Source: Bradyrhizobium sp. ORS 285
Lineage (GTDB): Bacteria; Pseudomonadota; Alphaproteobacteria; Rhizobiales; Xanthobacteraceae
Direction of reading: 5' to 3'
DNA length: 64,000 bases
Assembly: GCF_900176205.1 (NCBI RefSeq)
Contig: NZ_LT859959.1
Coordinates: 1,240,001-1,304,000 of the forward strand
The notes under the pieces are model-generated. The model was not told the DNA's origin, searched no databases, and was given only the letters and a program-made list of their open reading frames with translations. The position numbers and the translations under genes were made by a program. Positions 1 through 8,794 of the stretch are shown here, one piece after another. How positions within the stretch are numbered: the first letter of the stretch is position 1; every line of letters begins with the position of its first letter.

Positions 1-2
1 TC

Positions 3-2744
3 GGCCGTGCAAAGCGCAGTCGCCCGTGCGAGGCAGACCAGGAACTGATCGAAGGATTAAAGATAGCCTTGAGGGCCGCAAACTTTACGTCCACGACTGT
101 TAATGACTACGTGTCGGCGCTTCGGCAGTTTAGTGAATTCCTTCAATCCAAAGGCCTCATTCTGACGGACGTGCCTGGCGAGTCTGATCTGCTGGCAGAT
201 TGTCGTGATGAATTCATCAGGGGAACGAGTTCTTTTAGCACAGGCAGGAGGTCTTTGAGTGGGGCCCTCTATACGCTTCAGGAATTTCGGGCTGGAAAGT
301 CTATTCAAGCTCCTAATCGGGGTGTGCGTGGTCAACCCATGCGTCCTTCCGACGAGCAGATGATAAACCAGTTTGAGAAGGAGGTCAGAGAGTACAAAAT
401 TGAGCCTGATGGTACCAGGGGCCGCGGGACCGGAATGGTGCCCTCAGGAACCATTCGCATGCATGTGGGGGTTCTCAAAAAGTTTGCGCGTTGGCTCCTA
501 GCGCACGACAAGGGGGCATTAGCTCGGGCGTTCACTGAGCCAACGTCGTTGGCTGATGACGTAAGCGAGTACCTCGAAGCTGGTGGCGACGATAGGGGCC
601 GCCTCAGCGTAGCGCTGTCTCACCTGCGTAGGCTCGGGACTGATGGGCAGCTCATAGCTGTCGGCGCCGGCCCTCGCCTGATGGGGCAGCAAATATTGGC
701 TCCTCATCCGGAGGACGCCGTCGCTATCGACCGTGGCATGACCAGTGCGCTGTCAATGGGCAAAGAAAAAACCGCCGTTGCGATGCTAGCCTGGCGACTA
801 CGCAGTTTCAGTGATTGGCTTCAGAGAGAGGACAAGCTTAGCATTCTGGACCGGATTGATGGGAGTTTTGAGCAGCAAGCCTCGTTGAGGGCTGATATCG
901 CGGAGTTCCGGAAAGCTGGAAGGCAGGTGCCCGGGTTTGATCAAATTCGTGCATACCTGGGTGTCGAAGGAATTCGCCCTTACGACGAGGATGCCTACCT
1001 TGTAGAGGGCCTCGCCAGGGAGGAGTTGAACAAGACCAATTCTCCTTCCCAACAGAAGAGATCAGCAGTTCGAATAACTGCTTCATCGCAGCGCGAGTTC
1101 AGCGATTGGCTACGAACAACCGGTAGATTGAGCATCGCTAGCCGTATCAATAGCGATAGAGAGCAGCGACGCTCGCTGGATCGAGACTGCAAGGCTTTCA
1201 AGGAAGTTAGGGGGGACGTTCCAGTGTCTCTGAGGAAGCTGAGGCAGTACGCACAGGTCGTCGATGCAAATAGGGCGCTCGGCCTGGACCTCCCGCAACA
1301 GAGAGGCGAGCCGGACGCAAGCTCGGCCTGGAGACGAACTTTGCCGCAGCCGCCGTCCGAAGCTGAGTGGACCCGGTCGCAGCCCGACCGGTTTGGGCAG
1401 GCGGGGTTGCAGACTTCGGCCGACTCAAGCTCGACCTCAACCTGGCTTCAAGACTTGCAATTGCCGGCCTTCTTCGACTTTCCCACGCCGGAGGGCGCGC
1501 CCGCTCACTCATCAGAGATTTACCAAGGTCTTTCTTCGTTCGCGGACCTGCCGTCTACACCGCAGGCCGTGCGTGACGACGCCCAGTCGGCCTACTTCAA
1601 TGTCTTTCCGGAAGACGCGCCAGTCCCATCCTCAGAGATTTACCAAGGCCTTTCTTCGTTCGCGGACCTGCCGTCTACACCGCAGGCCTTGCGTGACGAC
1701 GCCCGGTCGTCCTACTTCAATGCCTTGCCGGAGGGCGCGCCCGTCCGCTCCTCAGAGATTTACCAAGGTCTTTCTTCGTTCACGGATCTGCCGTCTACAC
1801 CGCAGGACATGCGTGATGACGCCCAGTCAAGGCCGGCGCTCAGCCCAGCCGGCGCTCCGCCGTTCTTCATCGGCATCTCAGGCGTTCTGCAGGAGCTCGA
1901 AGACATCGGACATCTCGTCGGTGAGGATTGGCGGCATGGCTCACAACCGGTGCCGGATTATCTGATCGATGTGCTGGACAACAAAATGCTGTTGCCGAGT
2001 TCGCGAATGGCTCCCCAGCCGGTGGCCATCAACGGAGAGACCTATTCCGTCACAATGGGACCGCGAGGTCGCCGTGACTCCCAATTCGTCCATCATCCCC
2101 GTCACCTCGCCGCCTGGGATGCCCAGGCCGGCACATCGGGTACCGCTGCTTCTTCCGGCGACCGCAGCGGACGTGTGCTGGGCTCCATGCAGTGGCTGGG
2201 TGACGAGCACATCCAACGAGACTACGAGCTTCTGTCGGAGGAGTTGCAGCAAAGCAATCCAGATCTCGCCGCTCGGACCCGGTTCGTGGATCCGCTAATG
2301 GCCTTTCAGCTGGCCCATAGCACAGGTGCCGATGCCCTAAGGGCGTTCCATATAATCGTGTCCGATCGGAATGAAAACGACACAGCCGACTTCCTGTTCC
2401 TGCCGGTGAACAATGCCAGTATCTCGGGCCTCTCTGCGCGAGGCACTCATTGGTCGTTGCTGCTGGTCGACCGTCGCAACCGCGACAGGCCAGTTGCCTA
2501 CCACTACGACTCCGCTCAACAGTACGGCAATGCCGGACCAGCGGCAAGACTCGCAGCAGCAGTAGGGGCCAATCCGCAACATGCCCCAATAGCTCAGCAG
2601 AGCAACAGCTACGATTGCGGCGTCTTTGTCGTCGACGGTACGAGGGAGCTGGCACGAAGGCTTGCAGGAGGGCGCCAGGTAGATCTCAACCTCAGCAACC
2701 TCATCGTCGATCGGCAGGCACTTCAGAACCGGCTGAAGAGCTGA
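3..2744 (+). CDS. nopD: NopD/XopD-like T3SS effector, C48 SUMO protease (5' end missing)
   Basis: Predicted type III effector that would remove SUMO from plant proteins. The reading frame is open to the left edge (base 3), so the TTG at 69 is unlikely to be the true start and the gene is probably 5'-truncated by the window. Counting from the codon at base 69, the C-terminal Ulp1 domain (about 700-891) has His794 in THWSLLLVD, Asp814 in YHYDSAQ, Gln843/844 and Cys850 in SYDCGVFVVD, in the order of the C48 catalytic residues. The N-terminal part holds several short helical units (FSEFLQS, FARWLLA, FSDWLQR, FSDWLRT) that resemble repeated integrase core-binding (SAM-like) folds. The centre has three 40-residue repeats. 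This architecture matches rhizobial NopD proteins; the family call is firm, while substrate and host effect are inference. An IS630 lies 56 bp downstream. Confidence 0.85.
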   Translation, partial: GRAKRSRPCEADQELIEGLKIALRAANFTSTTVNDYVSALRQFSEFLQSKGLILTDVPGESDLLADCRDEFIRGTSSFSTGRRSLSGALYTLQEFRAGKSIQAPNRGVRGQPMRPSDEQMINQFEKEVREYKIEPDGTRGRGTGMVPSGTIRMHVGVLKKFARWLLAHDKGALARAFTEPTSLADDVSEYLEAGGDDRGRLSVALSHLRRLGTDGQLIAVGAGPRLMGQQILAPHPEDAVAIDRGMTSALSMGKEKTAVAMLAWRLRSFSDWLQREDKLSILDRIDGSFEQQASLRADIAEFRKAGRQVPGFDQIRAYLGVEGIRPYDEDAYLVEGLAREELNKTNSPSQQKRSAVRITASSQREFSDWLRTTGRLSIASRINSDREQRRSLDRDCKAFKEVRGDVPVSLRKLRQYAQVVDANRALGLDLPQQRGEPDASSAWRRTLPQPPSEAEWTRSQPDRFGQAGLQTSADSSSTSTWLQDLQLPAFFDFPTPEGAPAHSSEIYQGLSSFADLPSTPQAVRDDAQSAYFNVFPEDAPVPSSEIYQGLSSFADLPSTPQALRDDARSSYFNALPEGAPVRSSEIYQGLSSFTDLPSTPQDMRDDAQSRPALSPAGAPPFFIGISGVLQELEDIGHLVGEDWRHGSQPVPDYLIDVLDNKMLLPSSRMAPQPVAINGETYSVTMGPRGRRDSQFVHHPRHLAAWDAQAGTSGTAASSGDRSGRVLGSMQWLGDEHIQRDYELLSEELQQSNPDLAARTRFVDPLMAFQLAHSTGADALRAFHIIVSDRNENDTADFLFLPVNNASISGLSARGTHWSLLLVDRRNRDRPVAYHYDSAQQYGNAGPAARLAAAVGANPQHAPIAQQSNSYDCGVFVVDGTRELARRLAGGRQVDLNLSNLIVDRQALQNRLKS
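1487..1830 (+). repeat. Three tandem 120-bp repeats inside the nopD-like gene
   Basis: Three in-frame units with a period of exactly 120 bp (40 residues). Each contains SEIYQGLSSF followed by DLPSTPQ and RDDA; the shared block starts at 1513, 1633 and 1753. DNA identity is very high, which suggests recent expansion or homogenisation. Repeats of this kind lie between the N-terminal region and the protease domain in XopD/NopD proteins. Confidence 0.9.
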
Positions 2745-2815
2745 TGTCGGCTTCAATAGCGTGCCTGATTGAAGCACAGCGTCTCGCCCATTGGAGGGTC
2801 TAGAGCATGATGTTT

Positions 2816-3289
2816 TTATACGGAAACATATCCTGAGTTTTTGAGATAGTTCGCACACTCCTCCGCGGAGAAGAGGTCGAGGAGCCTTCCGGCCTTTCGC
2901 CAAGTTTCCTCGATAGTGCGCGGTTCTGCAGCTCGCATGAGGTGCTTGAGCTTGGCGAAGACCTGCTCGATCGGATTGAGGTCGGGGCTATAGGGCGGCA
3001 GGAAGAGCAAATGCGCTCCTCTGGCGCGGATGATTTCGCGAGCTCGCTTTCCTTTGTGACTTCCGAGATTGTCGAGGATCACGATGTCTCCCTTGGTTAA
3101 GGTCGGAGCCAATTCATTCTCAACATGGAGTGTGAAGAGTTCGCCATTAATGGGACCGTCAATGACCCACGGCGCCGTGATCCGATCATGGCGCAGGGCC
3201 GCGATGAAGGTCATGGTCTTCCAGTGGCCGAAGGGAACGGACGCGTCCAGACGTTGTCCGCGTGGCCCCCAGCCGCGGAGCGGCGCCAT
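2816..3289 (-). CDS. IS630 transposase, catalytic frame (orfB)
   Basis: DDE domain of the IS630 transposase. The window shows DNLGSHKGKRA (second Asp) and PPYSPDLNPIEQVFAKLK (final Glu with the family's NPIE motif). The first Asp, in VFIDETW, lies upstream of the Met at 3289 in the part reached only by frameshifting from orfA. The product is therefore probably made as an OrfAB fusion; the ATG at 3289 may not be a real start. Confidence 0.85.
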   Translation of the reverse strand: MAPLRGWGPRGQRLDASVPFGHWKTMTFIAALRHDRITAPWVIDGPINGELFTLHVENELAPTLTKGDIVILDNLGSHKGKRAREIIRARGAHLLFLPPYSPDLNPIEQVFAKLKHLMRAAEPRTIEETWRKAGRLLDLFSAEECANYLKNSGYVSV

Positions 3290-3371
3290 GTTGGTCTTGA
3301 TCCAAGTTTCGTCGATAAAGACCAGGCGGGAGACGTCAATCTTGTCCTGGTGAGCTTTCCAGCGCGTCCGC

Positions 3372-3776
3372 TTACGAGCGACGTCTGGGCGATCCTGTTC
3401 GGCTGCGCGGATCGTTTTTTTTATAGCTCAGCCCTTCAGCATGTACGAAGGTCCACACCGCGCGAACATCTGTTTTTATCCCGCGGGCCGCCAGCTCCTT
3501 TGTCAGTTGACGCAGCGTGAAAGGCCCCGAGCGGATGCGTTGACGCAACCAATCGGCGTTGTCTCCAGATAGAACTGGCTTCTTGTGACCGCCGATCTTG
3601 CCAGGTGTGATATTGCCGGTCTCCTGCCTCAGCTTCTTCCATTTCGGGATGCAGGACGGGCTGATCTGGAGACAGCTTGCAATCGAGCGCACGCTCTCGC
3701 CGGCATCTGCCCGCGCCAGAGCAACCTCACGGATATCTTCCGAATACGGTCGCGTCATCCATGCTGGCCTCCGCAC
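3372..3776 (-). CDS. IS630 transposase, N-terminal reading frame (orfA)
   Basis: 134-residue helix-turn-helix part of an IS630 transposase: two HTH segments, the first around REVALARADAGESVRSIA. Near its end the codons AGC TAT AAA AAA AAC run through eight A residues (plus-strand T tract 3415-3422). A -1 slip on this tract leads into KKTIRAAEQDRPDVARKR, the expected continuation, and on into orfB. The zero frame instead stops after RSRTGSPRRRS. This is a typical programmed-frameshift layout. Confidence 0.88.
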   Translation of the reverse strand: MRRPAWMTRPYSEDIREVALARADAGESVRSIASCLQISPSCIPKWKKLRQETGNITPGKIGGHKKPVLSGDNADWLRQRIRSGPFTLRQLTKELAARGIKTDVRAVWTFVHAEGLSYKKNDPRSRTGSPRRRS

Positions 3777-3985
3777 CCCAGCATGAAGCTTGAATCAGAG
3801 ATTGCCTCCCTTGGGAATCCGATTCTGAAGAAAAACAACGCGCTCTAGGATCGGCGTGTCTGTAGAGCATGACGTGTAGCCGGCGTCAGGGCTGCTTTGC
3901 AAAATTGCAAGGCCCCAACTGTCGACCGGCGTTCAAAAATGCCCCCGCGTATTGCCTCAGCGAGGAATGTTACCCGGACGAAGGT

Positions 3986-5633
3986 CTACGAACCGGCCCA
4001 GACCGGTCTCTGGCCGCGGCCAACTCGGTTTGGAGGGGGTGTGGGCGGGGCGGAGTGCTCATCACACGCAGCGCCGTCCACAGCCCCGGGCCGTATTTCG
4101 TCGACGGGCATGGATACGATGGCTGTCTCCGCCACTTTCCGCCGGAGGGACCGAAGCAAGCGCTGGACGATGGAATCCTGCTTGTCGCTGAACGTCAGGG
4201 GATCAATGGTGGTGAGCCGGCCCACGATGGTCAGTGCAGTGAGCTGCGGCTCGACGGCGAGCCAGCTCTCGATCGTCGCGAGATGGGGATCGAGCTTGGA
4301 CGGCATGCGAACGCGCTTTTTGTATCGCCGTTTCGGCAGGCGGTGCGTAGCCCGCACCTCGGTGGTCTTTGCCGAGTTGCCAAGCGACCGGGCGAATGAG
4401 CGCGGGTCGACCGAAGATACCTTGGCAGCTATCGCAGACCGCGCTTGCCGATCCGTTCGCCGAGCTCTTCTTGTGCCGAACGGATCGTAGCAAGCAATTG
4501 CACGGGGGCGAGAGTCCGATATGTCTCGCGCAGACGGCGCTTGATCGCCGAGGGAAGTTTCGGGTGTTCGAGTGCACGTTCGTACGGTGTAGTGGGCGGA
4601 TGATAGCGTTTGATGATCCTGGCACCCTCGCGTCGCTTCTCTTTAAGCTTGAATGACGGCTGGAAGAAGTTCACCAGCAGGCGTGCCGCCGCGGAGAGAC
4701 GTGCCATCACCCGGGCCGTCTCGACCCCGTCGAAGCGTCCGTATCCGACAAGCCGCCTGACCACCGCGCCGTTCTTCTGCTCCACGAAAGCCTGATCGTT
4801 CTTCTTGTAGGCACGTGACCGCGTGACCTCGATCTTCTGTGCTCGGCACCATGGAACGACGACGTCGTTCATGAACGCGCTGTCGTTGTCGAAGTCGGCG
4901 CAACAGATTACCCAAGGGAACAGGCCCTGTGCTCGCGTCATCGCTTCCACGACGAGGCTGCCATCGCGTGTCACCAGAGGCAAGCATTCCGTCCATCCCG
5001 TTGCGATGTCGACCATGGTCAATGTCTGGATAAACGAGCCGGCGACGCTGGTTCCACCGTGCGCAACCATGTCGATCTCGCAAAAGCCCGGCGGCGGGTT
5101 TGCCCAGTCATTGAACCTGCGGATCGGCACCTCGCGTCGAAGCGCCGAGTAGAATCCGACACGCCGCCGGCGTCCCCCAGCGGCCGCAACTTTGACGTCG
5201 ATCAACATCCGATCAATCGTTGCCGCGCTCAGAGTTGTCAGCAGCACTCGCTCGGCGCTCGTCGGCTTCAGCCGGCCATGCCGCTCCAGCGCGGGCAACA
5301 GCACTGGGATCATCGATACAAGTTACCGCAGACACGATCGGAGGCCTCCCACAGCGCGACCAGAGCGTCGCGCACGCTGGCGTATTTGCGCCGCCGACTT
5401 GTCGCTGGTTCGGATCGGCCCGTTGTCCCTTCGTCGAGTGATGGTCTGGGCCTGTCGCTTCCAGCAACCGACAGTGCCCGCACCGCGTGCTTGCGGTGCC
5501 AACCCGTCGTTGCTGTCAACTCGTCAAAGATCCTACCCTTCTCAACCCGTCCAGCCGCACGGTAGCGCTCCGCCACCGCGGCCAACATCTCGCGCCTTGC
5601 GCCCATGCTGATCCCGCTCGCCATTGGCGCCAC
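3986..5633 (-). pseudogene. rve-type (DDE) transposase, split over three frames
   Basis: One transposase appears to be spread over three minus-strand frames. These are an HTH-like N-terminus (5310-5633, 107 aa), an integrase core (4429-5313, 294 aa, with CEIDMVAHGG, CADFDNDSAFMND and FVEQKNGAVV as the Asp/Asp/Glu motifs), and a C-terminal tail (3986-4357, with RATHRLPKRRYKK). The first two overlap by ATGA. The third is in yet another frame, so at least one frameshift has inactivated it. I recognise the type as a rve-domain transposase common in rhizobia, with no firm IS family. Confidence 0.75.
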
Positions 5634-5808
5634 CGACCTGATTCGGTAACGCCGCCCCAGTCATCGGCGGAATTGTCCGGTAACATTTTCGTGTTATCCG
5701 GCGTGCAAATTTGCCCCCCTAAGCCGGGGGATCGGCGTCCAAAATTGACCCCCCGATTGTTGGCCGTAGCAGGCTGCCCGCTTCGGGTTGAAGCGGGGGG
5801 TCAGGGGG

Positions 5809-5960
5809 ATGCTGGTTGTGGAGACGATTGCGCGGATCAGGCGCGAGCACTTCGTCAAGGGCAAGACGATCAAGGAGATTGCCCGGGACCTCAAGGTCTC
5901 GTGGAACACCGTCCGCAAGGTGCTGCGGTCGGGCGAGACATCATTCGAGGAGGGCGGCCT
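5809..5960 (+). pseudogene. istA (IS21 transposase) N-terminal stub
   Basis: The frame begins MLVVETIARIRREHF and continues through the HTH KTIKEIARDLKVS to VLRSGETSFE, the start of an IS21-family IstA. It stops abruptly at 5960 where an IS256 remnant begins. Upstream DNA around 5735-5760 has an IS21-like end sequence. Only about 50 residues remain, so it is inactive. Confidence 0.7.
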
Positions 5961-6680
5961 AGATCGTGTCCCACAGAGTGGTGTAGCTGGCATGGTGGAT
6001 CACCGGGGTCATTCCGGTGCCGGCTGCGCCCGTTCTGCCGCATCTTCACGTAGGTGGCGTCGATCCACAGATACGGCCAGTCGCCTTCGATCGGACGGGC
6101 GAGAAAGGCCTTCACCTTGTCGTCGATCTCGCCACAGAGCCGGCTCACCTGGCTCTTGGAGATGCCGCTCATCCCCATAGCCTGCACGAGGTCGTCGACT
6201 GAACGGGGCGGGACGCCCTGGACGTAGCTTCCTGGATCACGGCGGTCAGCGCCTTCTCGGCCATCCGGCGCGGCTCCAGGAGGCCCGGGAAGTAGCTTCG
6301 CTTGCGCAGCTTGGGGATGCGCAGCTCGACCGCGCCGGCGCGCGTCTCCCAGGCCCGCTCACGGTAACCGTTGCGCTGCGCCCGACGCTCGGAGCTCTTC
6401 TCGCCATGGATGCTCCGGTCAGCCCGGCGACCGCTGGACTGCAAAGCCGATCATCTCGCGCAGAAGATCGGCGTCCGTGCCTTCTCCACGAGCGCGCGAA
6501 GCTTGATCATCTCGTCGGTCATAGGTTGCCCCTCGAATCAGGTTGGTGTCAGCAACCCCGGCCCAGTCGGGCAATCACCGGTGACCACAACAAAGCCGTC
6601 CACCCGCTACGGCGCTATGGGGGAGTGCGCGGGCGGACGACCTTGCTCTACCGAGTTACCCCACGCCCGGGGACACGATC
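5961..6680 (-). pseudogene. IS256-family element remnant with internal deletion
   Basis: Both ends match the full IS256 copies in this window (GATCGTGTCCC at the left, GGGACACGATC at the right). About 700 bp of the transposase gene is missing near 6020, and frameshifts break the rest. Surviving parts encode the middle and N-terminal regions of the transposase ([35 protein letters not shown]). Confidence 0.85.
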
Positions 6681-7856
6681 TGTTGCTGCCCCAAGTACGC
6701 GGTCGCGGCCCCGGTGCTTTGTCTTGTGCATCGTTCCGTGCTGCTTACCCCAGCCAAAGATACAACTCGATCATGGCTCGGCGCGTTTGGGGCATCCCAT
6801 AGCCTGCGCGCGCCCGGGTCATGCGTCAATCGATGCACTCTGACGCTCGTTGGAATAGGTGCTGCTGTACTGGGCGAGGTAAGGGCAATCGTCGCCACAG
6901 CTTGGTGACGTGCTCGGCTGTCTTATAGGCGTGCACCAGCCGCGCTGAGCTTATCAGCAAGCTTTGTCCCGCGCAAGCTGGCCCGGCGTCCCGCAAAGTC
7001 GACTTCGAAAAAGGGATTTTGTTCCGCTTGATTGTCGATGCAGGTGATGGTCGCGGTGGCGCGGTCGATTACGGCGAGACGATCACGCGGGCCAGGAATT
7101 CTATCTAATAGCGGTTGCGAAGGCAAGTGTCTGGTTGTGACACGACGGCTTAACGGTTGCCCCTCGATATCCTCGCTGAGGACCCGCCCGTCGCGCCTCA
7201 TTCGGATGCGCACCTCATCTTTGAGAGTACGCACCTGCGCATTAGTCCTGGCAACTGGCAGGACAAAGGTCTTCGGCATATGCGATCTCGACATGGACGG
7301 CCCCGAGCTGAGCAATGTCAGCTTGGTCGAACACGGCTCGCTGCCAGGCCCCGACGACCTCCAGACGAGCGCAATCTGTACTTCACGTCCGGCAAAACGC
7401 CTCAGGTCTTTGCCGACGAAGCGCGGCTGACCGGCAGCCCCGAAAGCCGCGCTGCGCGACGATCTGCTCTATAGTGTGCCTTCAAAAAGAAATTAGTTCC
7501 GTGCTTAAATTCTACGTGGCGCGGTAACAGAATCGAACATCTTCCTCCTTCCCGCTGATAAAGCGGTCAGCGCTCCGCAAAGCCGCCGCCTGCGGTCGGG
7601 CGAAAGTAAACTGTTGTAGGTTCATGTTGTTCTCTCGAGTGCTCCGCGCTCCAAGCAACGATGGCACTGTCCATGTGGTTGTCCTTGAGGGCCCGGTGTC
7701 TGATCCATCTACCGCAGCCGTATCTAACGAGCTGAAATGCAAAGCTCGCAGGCTCGTATTGGTAGCCGCCGGAGCTTTTGTAGATCTGACGATCGGGGAA
7801 TATATCTTACGCTAAATAGGGCGACTTTACTCGGCGCAGTTTTGTACCTTCGAGGA
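6681..7856. other. 1.2-kb stretch with no recognised gene; possible decayed ORF on the minus strand
   Basis: It holds a minus-strand frame at 6923-7315 (130 aa, including QNPFFEVDFAGRRASLRG). With one frameshift near 6930 this would continue as VHAYKTAEHVTKLWRRLP to about 6833. I do not recognise the protein. A second short minus frame (7512-7742) is also unrecognised. This stretch lies downstream of the native end of rhcC1. No promoter or terminator stood out. Confidence 0.4.
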
Positions 7857-7898
7857 TCACCGTTGGCCTCGATTGTCCTTGGGCAGTGCGCTCTCATG
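7857..7898 (-). pseudogene. rhcC1: Detached 3' end of rhcC1/nolW beyond the IS66 insertion
   Basis: Reading leftwards from the target duplication CTCTCATG (7891-7898), the rhcC1 frame continues as HESALPKDNRGQR and stops with TGA at 7857-7859. It joins in frame to the gene body at 10592 once IS66 and one duplication are removed. The native protein would have been about 231 aa. Confidence 0.8.
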
Positions 7899-7984
7899 GT
7901 ATCGCTCCGGCGTAGGCCGCCTTGTTCGGCGTCACCGGCCGCCTAAGGATATGGCCTTAAGTCCAGCCTTGAGGTCATGCGGCG

Positions 7985-8380
7985 ATGCAGATGGAAGTTT
8001 TGGGCGCCGAACGGCGGCGTCGATGGAGTTATAAGGATAAGGTTCGTCTGATCGAGGAGACGATGCAGTCCGGGCAGACCGTCTGCGGAGTTGCCCGGCG
8101 GCATGGGGTGGCTCAGAGCCTGCTGTTCACCTGGCGCCGGCAGGCGCGGCAGGGCCGGCTGGGTGCCGAGGCTGTGCCGGCTATCGTTCCTGTCGCCATC
8201 GTGTCGTCGCAGGCTGACGACTTGACGAGGGTGCCATCACCACCGTCGCCATCGCGTGCCGCACCGAGCATGCGGGCCGGAACGATCGAGATCGAACTGG
8301 ACGACTGCTGCGTGCGCGTCGACCGCGACGTGGACACCGAGGCACTTCGGCGCATTCTCGACCTTTTGAGGCGGCGATGA
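7985..8380 (+). CDS. tnpA: IS66 TnpA
   Basis: 131-aa IS66 accessory protein with a Tnp_1-like helix-turn-helix (RRRWSYKDKVRLIEE then VCGVARRHGVAQSLLFTWRR). The C-terminus is a short tail (DDCCVRVDRDVDTEALRRIL). Its stop overlaps the tnpB start by ATGA, so the two are probably translationally coupled. It is needed together with TnpB and TnpC for transposition in this family. Confidence 0.92.
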   Translation: MQMEVLGAERRRRWSYKDKVRLIEETMQSGQTVCGVARRHGVAQSLLFTWRRQARQGRLGAEAVPAIVPVAIVSSQADDLTRVPSPPSPSRAAPSMRAGTIEIELDDCCVRVDRDVDTEALRRILDLLRRR

Positions 8381-8724
8381 TTCCGATCCCGAGCGACGTC
8401 AAGGTCTGGATTGCGACCGGCCACACGGACATGCGCCGTGGTATGCAGAGCCTGGCCCTGATGGTCCAGGAGATTTTGAAGCGAGATCCCCACGCCGGCG
8501 ATCTCTACATCTTCCGCGGCCGTCGCGGGGATCTGGTCAAGATCCTGTGGCATGACGGAATCGGCTTGTCGCTCTACGCCAAGCGCCTCGACCGAGGAAA
8601 GTTCATCTGGCCCTCGGTGTCCAATGGCGCGGTGTCGATCTCGGCCGCGCAGATGGCCTACATGCTTGAGGCGATCGATTGGAGGAATCCGCAGCTGACA
8701 TGGCGGCCACAGAGCGCAGGCTGA
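8377..8724 (+). CDS. tnpB: IS66 TnpB (Orf2)
   Basis: 115-aa protein of the IS66 Orf2 family. It shows the family signature VWIATGHTDMRRGMQSLAL, the FRGRRGDLVKILWHDG block and a C-terminal EAIDWRNPQ. It starts at the ATG overlapping the tnpA stop. Function within transposition is accessory and not well defined. Confidence 0.93.
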   Translation: MIPIPSDVKVWIATGHTDMRRGMQSLALMVQEILKRDPHAGDLYIFRGRRGDLVKILWHDGIGLSLYAKRLDRGKFIWPSVSNGAVSISAAQMAYMLEAIDWRNPQLTWRPQSAG

Positions 8725-8794
8725 GCAGAGATAGTTGCGGCTTTCCGGTATTTAGGGAGTTCCAACCGGCCTGATCTGTGATTCACTGCGTCGC

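Larger units (their letters stand above)
2801..3847 (-). mobile_element. IS630-family insertion sequence, copy 1
   Basis: A 1047-bp element starting and ending with TA. The imperfect terminal inverted repeats begin TAGAGC and share TGTTTTT or TTGTTTTT a few bases in. The same 1047-bp unit recurs at 56125-57171 in the same orientation. It carries orfA and orfB on the minus strand. IS630 elements duplicate a TA target, which fits the ends seen here. Confidence 0.9.
3925..5960. repeat. 2036-bp direct repeat, copy 1 (dead IS plus istA stub)
   Basis: This segment recurs at 27935-29970 in the same orientation with almost no changes. Visible differences are confined to the left end: a few substitutions near 3940-3952 and two compensating 1-base indels near 3965 and 4034. 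Both copies end at the same base, after GAGGGCGGCCT. Copy 1 is then followed by an IS256 end and copy 2 by an IS3 fragment. Both copies carry the same frameshifts in the transposase. Confidence 0.9.

Noticed and set aside
1264..1965. 233-codon plus-strand frame within the nopD-like gene
   Set aside because: Arg/Pro-rich out-of-frame shadow created by the 120-bp repeats; the SUMO protease frame runs through it.
2050..2903. Minus-strand frames of 201 and 188 codons across the end of nopD
   Set aside because: Antisense to the conserved protease domain and run into the IS630; no recognisable features.
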